The notes beneath the pieces were generated by a model. It had not been told where the DNA came from, ran no database searches, and saw only the letters and a program-made list of their open reading frames with translations. This document shows, in pieces, positions 53,954 through 63,735 of a DNA stretch of 64,000 bases (position 1 is the first letter of the stretch; each line of letters begins with the position of its first letter). The position numbers were made by a program, and so were the translations under genes. Where the stretch lies: contig NZ_JAODOR010000003.1 in the NCBI RefSeq assembly GCF_025398275.1, positions 1-64,000 of the forward strand, written 5' to 3'. The stretch comes from Microbacterium memoriense (GTDB lineage Bacteria > Actinomycetota > Actinomycetes > Actinomycetales > Microbacteriaceae).

Positions 53954-55354
53954 ATGATTCGACCCGACCTCACCCTCCCGATCCCTGCGGACATCACGGC
54001 CGCGCACTTCATCGGCATCGGAGGATCCGGCATGTCGGGACTCGCCGGGATGTTCCTGGACCGCGGCATCCGCGTCTCGGGATCTGACCGTGCCGACAGT
54101 GCGGCCCTCCGCGCCCTCGCCACCCGCGGTGCGACCGTGCACGTCGGCCACGATGCCGCGAACCTTCCGGACGACGTCGACACGGTGATCCACACCGGCG
54201 CGATCTGGCCGCAGAACCCGGAGTTCCTCCTCGCGAAGGAGCGTGGCCTGCACGTCATCCACCGCTCGCAGGCGTTGCACTGGCTCATCGGCGGCCGCCG
54301 CCTCGTGTCGGTGGCCGGCGCCCACGGCAAGACGACCTCGACCGGCATGCTCGTCACGGCGTTGCGCGCACTCGACGCCGACCCCACGTTCGTCAGCGGC
54401 GGCGTCATTTCCGACCTCGGCATCTCCAGTGGCACCGGTGCAGATGATCTCTTCGTCATCGAGGCGGACGAGTCCGACGGCACCTTCCTGCTGTACGACA
54501 CGTCCATCGCCCTCGTCACGAACGTCGACCCCGACCACCTCGATCATTGGGAATCTCGCGACGCGTTCTACGACGGATTCGTGCGCTTCGGGAACGAGGC
54601 CCGTGAGGCGGTCGTGATCTCCTCCGACGACCCCGGCGCGCAGCGCGTGGCCGCGGCGTTGACACACCCGAACGTCATCACGTTCGGCACGGATGCCGCC
54701 GCCGACGTCCGGGTCGGAGATATCGTCACCTCCGGTCCCGTGCGCTTCACGCTCACGCACGCCGGGGTCACGGTCGACGGCGCACTGGCCGTTCCCGGCG
54801 CCCACAATGCGATCAACGCCGGTGGCGCCGTCGCGGTTCTCCTGACACTCGGGTTCGCGCTCGAGCCGGCCCTGCGCGCGGTCGAGGGTTTCGGTGGAAC
54901 GGTGCGCCGGTTCGAACTCCACGGCGTCGAGCGCGGCGTCAGCGTCTTCGACGACTATGCGCACCACCCGACCGAGGTCGCGGCCGCACTTGCGGCGGCG
55001 CGGAGCGTCGTGGGCGCGGGCCGGATCATTGCGATCCAGCAGCCTCATACATATTCGCGCACGCAGGAGATGTACCGCGAGTTCGCCGAAGTGCTCGAAA
55101 CCCACGCCGACCACACGGTCATGCTCGACGTCTACGGGGCGCGCGAAGACCCCGTTCCGGGGGTCACGGGCGAGCTCGTCAGCGATGCCTTCGCCGATCC
55201 GTCGCACGTTCACTACGTCGCCGACTGGCAACAGGCGGCCGACTATGCGGCCTCGGTCGCCCGTGACGGCGACTACATCATCACGCTCGGCTGTGGCAAC
55301 GTGCATTTGATCATCCCGCAGGTGCTGCAGGCCCTCTCCGGAGCGCAGGACTAG
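53954..55354 (+). CDS. murC: UDP-N-acetylmuramate L-alanine ligase
   Basis: A 466-residue Mur ligase with N-terminal [23 protein letters not shown] loop [31 protein letters not shown] and [16 protein letters not shown]. It adds L-alanine to UDP-MurNAc, the first peptide step. It restarts the cluster after the antisense GntR gene, probably from its own promoter. ftsQ follows after three bases. Confidence 0.95.
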   Translation: MIRPDLTLPIPADITAAHFIGIGGSGMSGLAGMFLDRGIRVSGSDRADSAALRALATRGATVHVGHDAANLPDDVDTVIHTGAIWPQNPEFLLAKERGLHVIHRSQALHWLIGGRRLVSVAGAHGKTTSTGMLVTALRALDADPTFVSGGVISDLGISSGTGADDLFVIEADESDGTFLLYDTSIALVTNVDPDHLDHWESRDAFYDGFVRFGNEAREAVVISSDDPGAQRVAAALTHPNVITFGTDAAADVRVGDIVTSGPVRFTLTHAGVTVDGALAVPGAHNAINAGGAVAVLLTLGFALEPALRAVEGFGGTVRRFELHGVERGVSVFDDYAHHPTEVAAALAAARSVVGAGRIIAIQQPHTYSRTQEMYREFAEVLETHADHTVMLDVYGAREDPVPGVTGELVSDAFADPSHVHYVADWQQAADYAASVARDGDYIITLGCGNVHLIIPQVLQALSGAQD

Positions 55355-55357
55355 CCG

Positions 55358-56356
55358 ATGCAACGGCCTACGCCGCTGCCGGCGTCGACGCCCGGCTCGA
55401 GGCCGGCGGCGAACCCCGAGCAGGAGATCGCGTTCACGCCCATCGGTCCGCCGATCACGGCGCCCGAGACGCGCGCGATCGATCCCGATGGCACCGCGCC
55501 GATGGAGTCGTTGTGGCATGACGTGCCGGAGGACGCTGTCCGCCCGGTGCCGCTCGCGCCTGCGGTAGAGCCCGCACCGGGCGTCGACCCCGAGGTCGGT
55601 GTCCGTGATGTGTGGGCCGCCGCGCGGGCGCGCCGCCGTGCGCTGCGCGCCGAGGTCCGCCGCTTCACGGCCCGTCAACGGCGGCGGCGGATGCTGTGGA
55701 TCGGCATCGCATCCGCATTCATGCTTCTCGTCCTCGGCACGCTCGGCGCCGCCTACAGCCCATTGTTCGCCGTCGAGCGCGTGCAGGTCGTCGGCACATC
55801 CAGCCTGGATCCCGGGGCGGTCGAAGCGGCACTCTCCGGTCAGATCGGAGTGCCGCTGTCGCTCGTGGACTCGTCGGAGGTCAAGGCCGCACTCGTGCAG
55901 TTCCCTCTCGTGGAGACCTACACGCTCGAGGCGCGTCCGCCGCATGACCTCGTCGTCCGGATCGTCGAGCGCACACCGATCGGGTCGGTGCAATCCGCCG
56001 CCGGATACACGCTCGTCGATGCCGCCGGTGTCGCACTGTCGACGACGGCCGAGCCGCCCGCCGGACACCCCGTGATCGAGGTCACCGGGGGAGTGGGGTC
56101 ACCCGCGTTCGAGGCGGTCGGCACGGTGTTCCGCGCCTTGCCGGACAGCATCCGGGCGCAGGTGACCGGCATGACGGCAACGACGGCCAACGACGTGACG
56201 CTTTCTCTCGGCGGACCGGGAACCTCGGTCGTCTGGGGCAATGCCGACGACTCCGAGTACAAAGCGATTGCGCTCGAGACGATCATGGCGGCACGTCCGC
56301 CAGAGGGCGTCTACAGCTATGACGTGTCCGCGCCGGACGCCGTCGTCGTCCGCTGA
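55358..56356 (+). CDS. ftsQ: Cell division protein FtsQ
   Basis: A 332-residue single-pass protein. The cytoplasmic part (about 110 residues, Pro/Ala/Glu-rich then RRRALRAEVRRFTARQRRRR) leads to the helix MLWIGIASAFMLLVLGTLG. Outside, a POTRA domain begins with YSPLFAVERVQVVGTSSLD, followed by the FtsQ beta domain (VVRIVERTPIGSVQSAAGYT). It bridges FtsL and other divisome proteins. The region after it holds the ftsZ promoter. Confidence 0.9.
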   Translation: MQRPTPLPASTPGSRPAANPEQEIAFTPIGPPITAPETRAIDPDGTAPMESLWHDVPEDAVRPVPLAPAVEPAPGVDPEVGVRDVWAAARARRRALRAEVRRFTARQRRRRMLWIGIASAFMLLVLGTLGAAYSPLFAVERVQVVGTSSLDPGAVEAALSGQIGVPLSLVDSSEVKAALVQFPLVETYTLEARPPHDLVVRIVERTPIGSVQSAAGYTLVDAAGVALSTTAEPPAGHPVIEVTGGVGSPAFEAVGTVFRALPDSIRAQVTGMTATTANDVTLSLGGPGTSVVWGNADDSEYKAIALETIMAARPPEGVYSYDVSAPDAVVVR

Positions 56357-56436
56357 GCGAACTCCCGGATCTTTCTGCGCGACACGCCCACCGCCTCGGG
56401 CCGCGTGTGCGTCGCCCCGCATACCTTCAAGTCAAG

Positions 56437-56478
56437 GAATTGCATACTCGGCAATTCTTTAAACCTCAACTAGAGGTT
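56437..56478 (+). promoter_or_regulatory. ftsZ upstream region with two inverted repeats
   Basis: GAATTGC (56437-56443) pairs with GCAATTC (56451-56457), and AACCTC (56462-56467) pairs with GAGGTT (56473-56478). CATACT at 56443-56448 resembles the adhE -10 box. This AT-rich stretch stands out from the flanking GC-rich DNA and is probably where ftsZ transcription is controlled. Confidence 0.5.
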
Positions 56479-56519
56479 CAAGGTTTACAGACAGTGGTTC
56501 GGGACACGAAGGAGCCGGC

Positions 56520-57665
56520 ATGAGCCAGAACCAGAACTACCTCGCGGTGATCAAGGTCGTGGGTGTAGGTGGCGGTGGCGTGAACGCCGTCAATCGGATG
56601 ATCGACCTGGGGTTGCGGGGTGTGGAGTTCATCGCGGTGAACACCGACGCCCAAGCGCTCCTGATGAGCGACGCGGACGTCAAGCTCGATGTCGGACGTG
56701 AGCTCACGCGCGGCCTCGGTGCCGGCGCCGACCCAGAGGTGGGTCGCCGCGCCGCAGAAGACCACGCGGAGGAGATCGAAGAAGCGCTTGCGGGCGCCGA
56801 CATGGTCTTCGTCACCGCCGGTGAGGGTGGCGGAACCGGCACCGGTGGTGCCCCCGTCGTCGCCCGGATCGCCAAGTCGATCGGCGCGCTCACGATCGGT
56901 GTCGTCACCAAGCCCTTCTCCTTCGAGGGTCGACGCCGTCAGAGCCAGGCCGAAGCCGGCGTCGCGAAGCTCAAGGAAGAAGTCGACACCCTCATCGTCG
57001 TGCCGAACGACCGGTTGCTGGAGATCAGCGACCGCGGCATCTCGATGATCGAGGCATTCGCGACCGCAGACCAGGTGCTCCTCGCCGGTGTCCAGGGCAT
57101 CACCGACTTGATCACGACGCCGGGTCTCATCAACCTCGACTTCGCGGACGTGAAGTCTGTCATGCAGGGCGCCGGATCTGCGCTCATGGGCATCGGCTCG
57201 GCGCGCGGTGCTGACCGTGCGATCAAGGCTGCCGAACTCGCGGTCGAGTCCCCGTTGCTCGAAGCATCGATCGAGGGCGCGCATGGGGTGCTGCTGTCGA
57301 TCCAGGGCGGGTCGAACCTCGGCATCTTCGAGATCAACGATGCTGCGCAGCTCGTCAAGGAGGCGGCGCACCCCGAAGCCAACATCATCTTCGGTACCGT
57401 CATCGACGACACGCTGGGCGACGAGGTGCGGGTCACCGTCATCGCCGCGGGATTCGACGGCGGTGAACCGCAGACGCGCATCGAGCCGATCACGGCCCAG
57501 CGCACGGTCGTTCCGCCCGTTCTGCCGCAGGTGTCTGCCGATGAAGCCGCGCGCGAGGTCGTGGTGGCCGAAGAGCGCCAGCCGGTCTCGGTGACGGCAT
57601 CGACCGAACCGTACGACTCGGTCTTCGGCGATGACGATCTGGACATCCCCGACTTCCTGAAGTAA
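56520..57665 (+). CDS. ftsZ: Cell division GTPase FtsZ
   Basis: A 381-residue tubulin homologue: [20 protein letters not shown], the GTP signature [31 protein letters not shown] and the T7 loop [21 protein letters not shown] linker of about 60 residues leads to the C-terminal peptide [10 protein letters not shown], which binds SepF. It forms the Z ring. ATG 56520 follows GAAGGAG. Confidence 0.97.
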   Translation: MSQNQNYLAVIKVVGVGGGGVNAVNRMIDLGLRGVEFIAVNTDAQALLMSDADVKLDVGRELTRGLGAGADPEVGRRAAEDHAEEIEEALAGADMVFVTAGEGGGTGTGGAPVVARIAKSIGALTIGVVTKPFSFEGRRRQSQAEAGVAKLKEEVDTLIVVPNDRLLEISDRGISMIEAFATADQVLLAGVQGITDLITTPGLINLDFADVKSVMQGAGSALMGIGSARGADRAIKAAELAVESPLLEASIEGAHGVLLSIQGGSNLGIFEINDAAQLVKEAAHPEANIIFGTVIDDTLGDEVRVTVIAAGFDGGEPQTRIEPITAQRTVVPPVLPQVSADEAAREVVVAEERQPVSVTASTEPYDSVFGDDDLDIPDFLK

Positions 57666-57682
57666 CCGATCGACAAGGCTCA

Positions 57683-58375
57683 GTGACAACGGTGGATCTG
57701 CATGCGCGGCTCGCCGATCTCGATGCGCGCATCTTCGATGCCGCGAGATCGGTGGGCCGCGACCCGTTGGAGCTCACCCGCATCGTCGTGACGAAGTTCC
57801 ACCCCGCGGAGCTGATCACGCGACTGCACGAACTCGGAGTCCGCGACGTCGGCGAAAGCCGGCAGCAGGAGCTCACCGCAAAGCGCGATGAGCTCCCGAA
57901 CCTCGACGGCGTGCAGTGGCATTTCGTCGGGCAGATCCAGACCAAGAAAGCCCGCGCGATCCGCGCAGCATCCGACTGCGTGCACTCGGTCGACCGCGAC
58001 CGACTCGCCGACGCACTGCACGCGGCCGATCCGGACGCCCCACCGCTCGATGTGTTCTTGCAAGTGAACCTCACCGACGACCCGGGCCGTGGGGGAGCTG
58101 TCCCGGCGGATGTGTCCGCATTGGCGGAGCACGTCGCCTTCTCGTGCGCCTCCCTCCGCGTCCGCGGCGTCATGGCCGTCGCGCCGTTGGGCGTCGAGCC
58201 GGCAGATGCCTTTGCCCGGCTCGCCGAGGCCGGTGCGTCCGTCCGTCGTGTCGTCCCGGATGCGACGTGGATGTCGGCCGGAATGTCGGGAGATTTTGCC
58301 GAAGCGATCGCCGCGGGCGCGACACACCTGCGGATCGGCTCGGCAATCACGGGTCCACGGCCCGTGCGCGATTAG
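57683..58375 (+). CDS. yggS: Pyridoxal phosphate homeostasis protein (YggS/PLPBP)
   Basis: A 230-residue PLP-binding barrel protein. The PLP lysine is in [14 protein letters not shown], with [25 protein letters not shown] and the phosphate loop [20 protein letters not shown]. It balances vitamin B6 vitamers and is not an enzyme. In this cluster pgeF (yfiH) normally lies between ftsZ and yggS; here only 17 bp separate them. Confidence 0.93.
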   Translation: MTTVDLHARLADLDARIFDAARSVGRDPLELTRIVVTKFHPAELITRLHELGVRDVGESRQQELTAKRDELPNLDGVQWHFVGQIQTKKARAIRAASDCVHSVDRDRLADALHAADPDAPPLDVFLQVNLTDDPGRGGAVPADVSALAEHVAFSCASLRVRGVMAVAPLGVEPADAFARLAEAGASVRRVVPDATWMSAGMSGDFAEAIAAGATHLRIGSAITGPRPVRD

Positions 58376-58407
58376 CCTCAGAACAGACGAGCAAACGGAG
58401 GATGCCG

Positions 58408-58863
58408 ATGTCGAACCCGCTCAAGAAGACCATGGTGTACCTGGGCCTCGCCGACGAGGAAGAGGCCTACGAAGAGACTGCTGCCGAGGCGCCCGCGCGC
58501 CGCGAGCGCACGGTGGAGAAGGCCGCACCGGTGACGCCGCTGCACCGCCCGACCGTTGTGCGTCAGCCGACCTCCGGCACGGTCAGCGAGATCCTCACGG
58601 TGCACCCCAAGCAGTATCGCGACGCGCAGATCATCGCCGAAAACTTCCGTGACGGCATCCCGGTGATCATCAACCTTTCCCAGATGAGCGATGCGGACGC
58701 CCGCCGCCTGATCGACTTCGCCAGCGGACTCTCGCTCGGGTTGTACGGCCGCATCGAGCGTGTGACCAGCAAGGTGTTCCTGCTGTCGCCCGAAAACGTC
58801 GCCGTCTCCGGTGATGGCACGCTCGCGCAGGCCGACCCCGAGACCGCCGCCTTCACCGCGTAG
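58408..58863 (+). CDS. sepF: Cell division protein SepF
   Basis: A 151-residue protein: an N-terminal amphipathic membrane-binding helix ([14 protein letters not shown]), an acidic and basic linker, and the SepF core ([54 protein letters not shown]). It links FtsZ to the membrane in actinobacteria that lack FtsA. ATG 58408 follows GGAGG. Its stop overlaps the start of yggT. Confidence 0.94.
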   Translation: MSNPLKKTMVYLGLADEEEAYEETAAEAPARRERTVEKAAPVTPLHRPTVVRQPTSGTVSEILTVHPKQYRDAQIIAENFRDGIPVIINLSQMSDADARRLIDFASGLSLGLYGRIERVTSKVFLLSPENVAVSGDGTLAQADPETAAFTA

Positions 58864-59165
58864 TGGAGATCGTACGGTGGGTGGCTACGGTCGCCGACGT
58901 CCTTCTCCTGCTGTACATCCTGGTGCTGCTTGCGCGGCTGATCCTCGAGTACATCCCGATGTTCAACCGCGAGTGGCGGCCGCAGGGAATCGGGCTCGTG
59001 CTCGCCGAAGCAGTCTTCACGGTCACCGATCCTCCGTTGCGATTCTTCCGCCGGCTCCTCCCTCCGTTGCGGATCGGCCCAATCGCCCTTGACCTGGGAT
59101 TTCCGGTCACGATGATGGCGTGTTTCGTCTTGCTGACGATCGTCCGCGTCATCGCGCGCCTCTGA
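58863..59165 (+). CDS. YggT family membrane protein
   Basis: A 100-residue protein with two membrane helices (DVLLLLYILVLLARLILEY and VTMMACFVLLTIVRVIA) and the family loop VTDPPLRFFRRLLPPLRIG. Function unknown; always near sepF and divIVA in actinobacteria (Rv2146c). GTG overlaps the sepF stop (TAGTG). Confidence 0.9.
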   Translation: MEIVRWVATVADVLLLLYILVLLARLILEYIPMFNREWRPQGIGLVLAEAVFTVTDPPLRFFRRLLPPLRIGPIALDLGFPVTMMACFVLLTIVRVIARL

Positions 59166-59197
59166 CGCCCTTCTCGCATCCAGGTGATGTGGCGGGC

Positions 59198-59203
59198 TAT
59201 GCT
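59198..59203 (+). promoter_or_regulatory. Candidate -10 box TATGCT for divIVA
   Basis: TATGCT is a good -10 box in the 129-bp gap before divIVA. A CCGTAC/GTACGG pair just after it could form a small hairpin in the leader. Confidence 0.45.
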
Positions 59204-59294
59204 GAAGACCGTACGGCGCTGAGTCTGTACGGCACGCTGTAGGAGACGCCGCCCCGACTCGGCCCGCGTCGTGAGCCCCGAAAGAGGAAACACC

Positions 59295-59921
59295 ATGGCT
59301 TTGACCCCCGAAGACGTCGTCACGAAGCAGTTCCAGCACGTCCGCTTCAAGGAGGGCTTCGACCCGGATGAGGTCGACGACTTCCTCGACGAGATCGTCG
59401 TCGAGTGGCGTAAGACGATCGCCGAGAACGAAGAGCTGAAGACGAAGCTTGCCGCTTACGAGTCCGGCGAGACCCCGGCAGCAGCCGCTCCCGCAGACGA
59501 GGTCGTCGTGGAAGAGGTCGTCGAGGCCGAGCCCGAGGCGGAGCCCGAGATCGTCGAAGAGGTTCCCGCTCCGGTCGCCGCTGCACAGCCCGCTCCGGTC
59601 GCCGGTGGCGGTGCCGCCGCGTCCGCCGGCATCATCGAACTCGCACAGCGCCTGCACGATGAGCATGTCGCCGAGGGCATTGCCCAGCGCGACAAGCTGA
59701 TCTCCGAGGCTGAGGCCCACGCCCAGGCGATCGTCGCCGAGGCCGAGGCCAAGGGTCGCGACGAGCGCGCCCGCCTCGATGCCGAGCGCGCCACGCTCGA
59801 GACCCGAATCAGCGAACTGCGCCAGTTCGAGAGCGACTACCGCAACCAGCTGCGCGGTTTCATCGAGGAGAAGCTCCGCGACCTCGACGTCACCGGCGCC
59901 ACCTCGACTGCCGGCCGCTGA
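59295..59921 (+). CDS. divIVA: Polar growth protein DivIVA/Wag31
   Basis: A 208-residue protein. The N-terminal DivIVA domain (LTPEDVVTKQFQHVRFKEGF, then DPDEVDDFLDEIVVEW) binds curved membrane at poles. A linker rich in Pro, Ala, Val and Glu (about residues 55-110) precedes a second coiled coil (IAQRDKLISEAEAHAQAIVA). It recruits the elongation machinery and is essential in most actinobacteria. ATG 59295 follows AGAGGA. It lies at the end of the division cluster and has its own likely promoter. Confidence 0.94.
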   Translation: MALTPEDVVTKQFQHVRFKEGFDPDEVDDFLDEIVVEWRKTIAENEELKTKLAAYESGETPAAAAPADEVVVEEVVEAEPEAEPEIVEEVPAPVAAAQPAPVAGGGAAASAGIIELAQRLHDEHVAEGIAQRDKLISEAEAHAQAIVAEAEAKGRDERARLDAERATLETRISELRQFESDYRNQLRGFIEEKLRDLDVTGATSTAGR

Positions 59922-59926
59922 AGGCT

Positions 59927-60526
59927 TTGATCGACAGAACACCTTTGCGTGCGGCGGCGGCCGGCACCCTCACGGCGATTCTCGCCGTCCTGGTGCTGGC
60001 CGCCGACCAGTTCACGAAGTACCTCGCGCTCGAGAACCTGCCTTACCAGGAGACGGTCCCGGTCCTCGGTGACTTCCTGCAGCTCTACCTGACCCGCAAC
60101 CCGGGCGCCGCCTTCTCGCTCGGCGAGGAGGTTACCTGGATCTTCACGATCATCCTGGCGTTCGCCGCCGGGCTGATCGTGTTCCTGGCTGCCGCGCGTG
60201 TGCGCTCGCGCCGATGGGCGGTGGTCCTCGGACTCCTTCTCGGCGGCATCCTCGGCAACCTCACCGACCGACTCGTGCGTGAGCCGGGCTTTGCGGTCGG
60301 CCACGTCATCGACTTCATCTACACACCGTGGATGATGCCGGCCATCTACAACGTCGCGGACATGTTCATCGTCACGATGATGATCGTCGTCGCGCTCCTC
60401 GTCTTGATCGGCCTGCAACTGGACGGCACGCGCGATACACGCGCGTCGCGCGCGGAGGAGGCCGACACGGAATCCGAGACGCCGGTGGCGACCACCGATG
60501 CGTCGCCGTTGCGGACGGATGACTGA
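59927..60526 (+). CDS. lspA: Lipoprotein signal peptidase
   Basis: A 199-residue membrane protease with four helices: [25 protein letters not shown] and the catalytic aspartates in [12 protein letters not shown] and [12 protein letters not shown]. It cleaves lipoprotein signal peptides after lipidation. A charged tail of about 35 residues follows. TTG 59927 is the start, with GAAGG at a good distance, five bases after divIVA. Confidence 0.92.
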   Translation: MIDRTPLRAAAAGTLTAILAVLVLAADQFTKYLALENLPYQETVPVLGDFLQLYLTRNPGAAFSLGEEVTWIFTIILAFAAGLIVFLAAARVRSRRWAVVLGLLLGGILGNLTDRLVREPGFAVGHVIDFIYTPWMMPAIYNVADMFIVTMMIVVALLVLIGLQLDGTRDTRASRAEEADTESETPVATTDASPLRTDD

Positions 60527-61448
60527 CGTGGAATCTCGAACGCTGCCGGTACCCGACGGCTTGGACGGTTCGCGAGTCGACGCGGCGCTGGCGAAGATGC
60601 TCGGGTTCTCCCGCACCTTCGCCGCCGACGTCATTGAAGGCGGCGGCGTGCGGATGGACGGCCGACTCGTCGGCAAGTCCGACCGATTGCGCGGCGGCAG
60701 TTGGCTCGACGTGGAATGGGAAGACAAGCGCGCACCGGAGATCATCCCGATCGCCGTCGCGGACCTGGGCATCGTGCACGACGACGACGACATCGTCGTC
60801 GTCGACAAGCCTTCCGGTGTCGCCGCGCACCCGTCCGTCGGCTGGGAAGGGCCGACGGTTCTCGGCGCCCTGGCGGCCGCCGGGTTCCGGATCGCGACCA
60901 CCGGTGCCGCCGAGCGGCAGGGGGTCGTGCACCGACTCGATGTCGGCACGAGTGGCCTGATGGTCGTCGCGAAGACCGAGCGCGCCTACACGGCGCTCAA
61001 ACGCGCGTTCAAAGAGCGTGAGGTCGAAAAGATCTATCACGCGGTCGTACAGGGCCACCCCGACCCGCTCGCGGGCACGATCGATGCACCGATCGGACGG
61101 CATCCCTCCCACTCGTGGAAGTTCGCGGTCACGCCCTCCGGTAAGGACTCGATCACGCACTACGAGACGCTCGAGGCCTTCCCGCGCGCGGCGCTCGTCG
61201 AGGTGCATCTTGAAACCGGGCGCACGCATCAGATCCGCGTGCACATGGCAGCCCATCGGCATCCGTGTGTCGGCGACCCGCTCTACGGCAGCGATCCGAC
61301 CCTCTCCGCCCACCTGGGCCTGAACCGCCAGTGGTTGCATGCCCGCGAGTTGTCTTTCGCGCATCCGGCCACGAACGAGCGGGTCACATTCTCCTCGGCG
61401 TACCCGGATGATCTCGCGCATGCGCTCGAGGTCCTTCGCGGCGACTGA
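60519..61448 (+). CDS. rluD: Ribosomal large subunit pseudouridine synthase, RluD-like
   Basis: A 309-residue enzyme with an S4 RNA-binding domain ([20 protein letters not shown]) and the RluA-type catalytic domain, catalytic Asp in [18 protein letters not shown], then [20 protein letters not shown]. It makes pseudouridines in 23S rRNA helix 69 or nearby. ATG 60519 overlaps the lspA stop; GTG 60528 is possible. The lspA-rluD pair is widely conserved. Confidence 0.92.
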   Translation: MTDVESRTLPVPDGLDGSRVDAALAKMLGFSRTFAADVIEGGGVRMDGRLVGKSDRLRGGSWLDVEWEDKRAPEIIPIAVADLGIVHDDDDIVVVDKPSGVAAHPSVGWEGPTVLGALAAAGFRIATTGAAERQGVVHRLDVGTSGLMVVAKTERAYTALKRAFKEREVEKIYHAVVQGHPDPLAGTIDAPIGRHPSHSWKFAVTPSGKDSITHYETLEAFPRAALVEVHLETGRTHQIRVHMAAHRHPCVGDPLYGSDPTLSAHLGLNRQWLHARELSFAHPATNERVTFSSAYPDDLAHALEVLRGD

Positions 61449-61491
61449 GCACCTCGTCGCGCACATTCCCGCGCCGGTACACCGGGGTGCC

Positions 61492-61497
61492 TAGGCT
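61492..61497 (+). promoter_or_regulatory. -10 box TAGGCT, leaderless start for the acyl-CoA ligase
   Basis: TAGGCT ends 6 nt before GTG 61504; no ribosome binding site is present. Confidence 0.55.
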
Positions 61498-61503
61498 GAG
61501 CGT

Positions 61504-63204
61504 GTGAACCCGCTCGCATCCCGCCCCTGGTTGTCGTCCTACGCGGAAGGGGTGCCGGCCGAGATCGAGCCGGTCACCCAGACGCTCGTCGACATGCTCG
61601 ACGAGGCCGTCGCACGATATCCGCAGCGCGTCGCGCTGGAGTTCTTCGGAGCCGTCACGACATATGCCGAGCTGGGTGAACAGGTGGCGCGCGCGGCCGA
61701 AGGTCTCCGCCGTCGTGGCGTGCGCGCCGGTGACCGTGTCGCCCTCATTCTGCCGAACTGCCCGCAGCACGTCGTCGCGTTCTACGCGGCGCAGCGGCTC
61801 GGCGCGATCGTCGTGGAACACAATCCGCGTTACACGGCGCCCGAATTGCGGCACTTGTTCGAAGTCCACTACGCGACCGTCGCGATCGTGTGGGATGCCG
61901 TTGCCGACACGATCGCGGAGTTCCCCTCCGACATCCGTCCGGCGCACATCGTCGCCGTGACACTCCCGGACGCCATGCCCTGGCGCATGCGCGCCATGCT
62001 GCGACTTCCGGTGAAGAAGGCACGCGAATCGCGCGCGGCGCTGACGCAGCGCCCCACCGCGAAGGGTGTCATCGCCTGGTCGGATGTCGCCGGCGCGCGA
62101 CGGGTGTCGCGGAAGGTGCCGCGCCCCGCACTCGACGACACCGCCGTGCTGCAGTTCACGAGCGGCACCACCGGGCGTCCGAAGGCCGCCATCCTCACTC
62201 ACGGCAATCTGCGATCCAACGCCGCACAGTCCGTCGCATGGGTGCCCGGGCTCGTGCCCGGCGGCGAAGTGTTCTACGCCGTCCTCCCGCTCTTCCACGC
62301 GTACGGACTGACCCTGTGCCTGACCACCGCGATCTCGATCGGCGCGCGGATTGTGCTGTTCCCCACGTTCGAGGTCGGCATGACGATGGATGCGATCCGT
62401 CGCACGCCACCCACGTTCCTTCCCGCCGTGCCCCCGATCTACGACGCGCTCGCACGCGCGACGTCGCGCGCCGGCATCGACCTGTCATCGCTGCGCAATG
62501 CCATCTCCGGCGCCATGGCGCTCCCGGCGGCGACCGTGCAGCGGTGGGAGAAGGCCACCGGGGGGATCCTCGTCGAGGGCTATGGTATGACCGAGTCCTC
62601 ACCCATCAGCATCGGCAATCCGATGGGCCCCCTCCGCCGGACGGGCACCGTCGGCCTACCGTTCCCGAGTACCGACATCCGGGTGGTCGACCCCGAGGAT
62701 CCGACCGTCGACCGCGCCTCCGGAGAACCGGGCGAACTGCTGGTGCGGGGCCCGCAGGTGTTCCAGGGTTACTGGAAACAACCCGATGAGACGGCGCGTA
62801 CGCTCCTCGCCGGAGGGTGGCTGCGCACGGGTGACATCGTCACAGCGGACGCCGGCGGTTTCGTCACGGTCGTCGATCGCATCAAGGAACTCATCATCAC
62901 GGGCGGTTTCAACATCAGCCCGAGCGAGGTCGAGAATGCGCTCCTCCTCAACCCGGATCTCGTCGATGCGGCGGTCGTGGGCATCCCGCGCGCCGACGGA
63001 GGCGAAGTGGTGACGGCGGCGGTCGTCATGCGCGAGGGTGCGGATTTCGATGCCGAGGCGATCCGTGACCTCGTCCGCTCTCACCTGGCGGCGTACAAGG
63101 TGCCGCGTGCGATCGTTTCCTTCGACACGCTCCCGCGGTCGCTCGTCGGGAAGGTTCTCCGCCGCGAAGTGCGCGAAGAGCTCGTGCGCCGACGCCAGGG
63201 CTGA
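61504..63204 (+). CDS. Long-chain fatty acid-CoA ligase
   Basis: A 566-residue AMP-forming ligase: P-loop LQFTSGTTGRPKAAILTHG, VEGYGMTESSPI, hinge GWLRTGDIVTADAGGFVTVV and IKELIITGGFNISPSEVEN, with the catalytic lysine in PRSLVGKVLRREVREEL. It activates fatty acids with ATP and CoA for degradation or lipid synthesis. It resembles FadD-type enzymes of medium length, distinct from the FadD15-like gene at 32900. It converges with the Nudix gene. Confidence 0.9.
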   Translation: MNPLASRPWLSSYAEGVPAEIEPVTQTLVDMLDEAVARYPQRVALEFFGAVTTYAELGEQVARAAEGLRRRGVRAGDRVALILPNCPQHVVAFYAAQRLGAIVVEHNPRYTAPELRHLFEVHYATVAIVWDAVADTIAEFPSDIRPAHIVAVTLPDAMPWRMRAMLRLPVKKARESRAALTQRPTAKGVIAWSDVAGARRVSRKVPRPALDDTAVLQFTSGTTGRPKAAILTHGNLRSNAAQSVAWVPGLVPGGEVFYAVLPLFHAYGLTLCLTTAISIGARIVLFPTFEVGMTMDAIRRTPPTFLPAVPPIYDALARATSRAGIDLSSLRNAISGAMALPAATVQRWEKATGGILVEGYGMTESSPISIGNPMGPLRRTGTVGLPFPSTDIRVVDPEDPTVDRASGEPGELLVRGPQVFQGYWKQPDETARTLLAGGWLRTGDIVTADAGGFVTVVDRIKELIITGGFNISPSEVENALLLNPDLVDAAVVGIPRADGGEVVTAAVVMREGADFDAEAIRDLVRSHLAAYKVPRAIVSFDTLPRSLVGKVLRREVREELVRRRQG

Positions 63205-63207
63205 CCC

Positions 63208-63681
63208 TCAGCGGCCGCCCGAGAACACGGCTGGGTCGTCCTCCGCGAGCGCGAGGGCGATCTTGCGGACGTGGAACGGCTCGACATCCACGAGTTCTCC
63301 CAATCCGTACCAGCCCACCTCGGTGAGCTCGCCGTCGGCGGGGTGGGGCGTGCCCGACACCCAGTCGCAGCGGAAGACCAGATCGAGGTAGTCGGCCTGA
63401 TCGCCGTTGGTGTAGGTGATGCGGGGGATCTGTTGAACGATCGCGAGACGCGTGGCCTTCACGACGACGCCCGCCTCTTCCCAGCACTCACGGACGGCCG
63501 CATCCGCGGGCTCTTCACCCGGATCCACGATGCCCGAGACGCACTGCCACGCGCCGTTGTCGGCGCGCTTTCCCAGGAGGATCTTCTCGTCCCGGAAGAC
63601 CACGGCGGTGACCCCGACGAGACTGAGCGGCTCATGCCCGATCTTCTCGCGCAACGACAGGATGAACTCAGGAGTGGCCAT
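63208..63681 (-). CDS. Nudix hydrolase
   Basis: A 157-residue protein with a complete Nudix box: GIVDPGEEPADAAVRECWEE followed by AGV. The fold is complete, with LGKRADNGAWQCVSG before the box and the strand FRCDWVSGTPHPADGELTE after it. It hydrolyses a nucleoside diphosphate derivative; the substrate is unknown. TAGGCT 6 nt before ATG indicates a leaderless transcript divergent from dnaE. Confidence 0.88.
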   Translation of the reverse strand: MATPEFILSLREKIGHEPLSLVGVTAVVFRDEKILLGKRADNGAWQCVSGIVDPGEEPADAAVRECWEEAGVVVKATRLAIVQQIPRITYTNGDQADYLDLVFRCDWVSGTPHPADGELTEVGWYGLGELVDVEPFHVRKIALALAEDDPAVFSGGR

Positions 63682-63687
63682 GCGATC

Positions 63688-63693
63688 AGCCTA
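63688..63693 (-). promoter_or_regulatory. -10 box TAGGCT, leaderless start for the Nudix gene
   Basis: TAGGCT ends 6 nt before ATG 63681 on the minus strand. It lies about 30 bp from the divergent dnaE box at 63724. Confidence 0.55.
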
Positions 63694-63723
63694 GATGTCG
63701 GAGCTCTGTCGGACCCTCCGACG

Positions 63724-63729
63724 TAGACT
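63724..63729 (+). promoter_or_regulatory. -10 box TAGACT, leaderless start for dnaE
   Basis: TAGACT ends 6 nt before GTG 63736; no ribosome binding site is present. Confidence 0.55.
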
Positions 63730-63735
63730 CGTCGG

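Noticed and set aside
53864..56068. Upstream extension of the GntR frame
   Set aside because: Open only because it is antisense to murC and ftsQ; the GntR fold starts at 53863.
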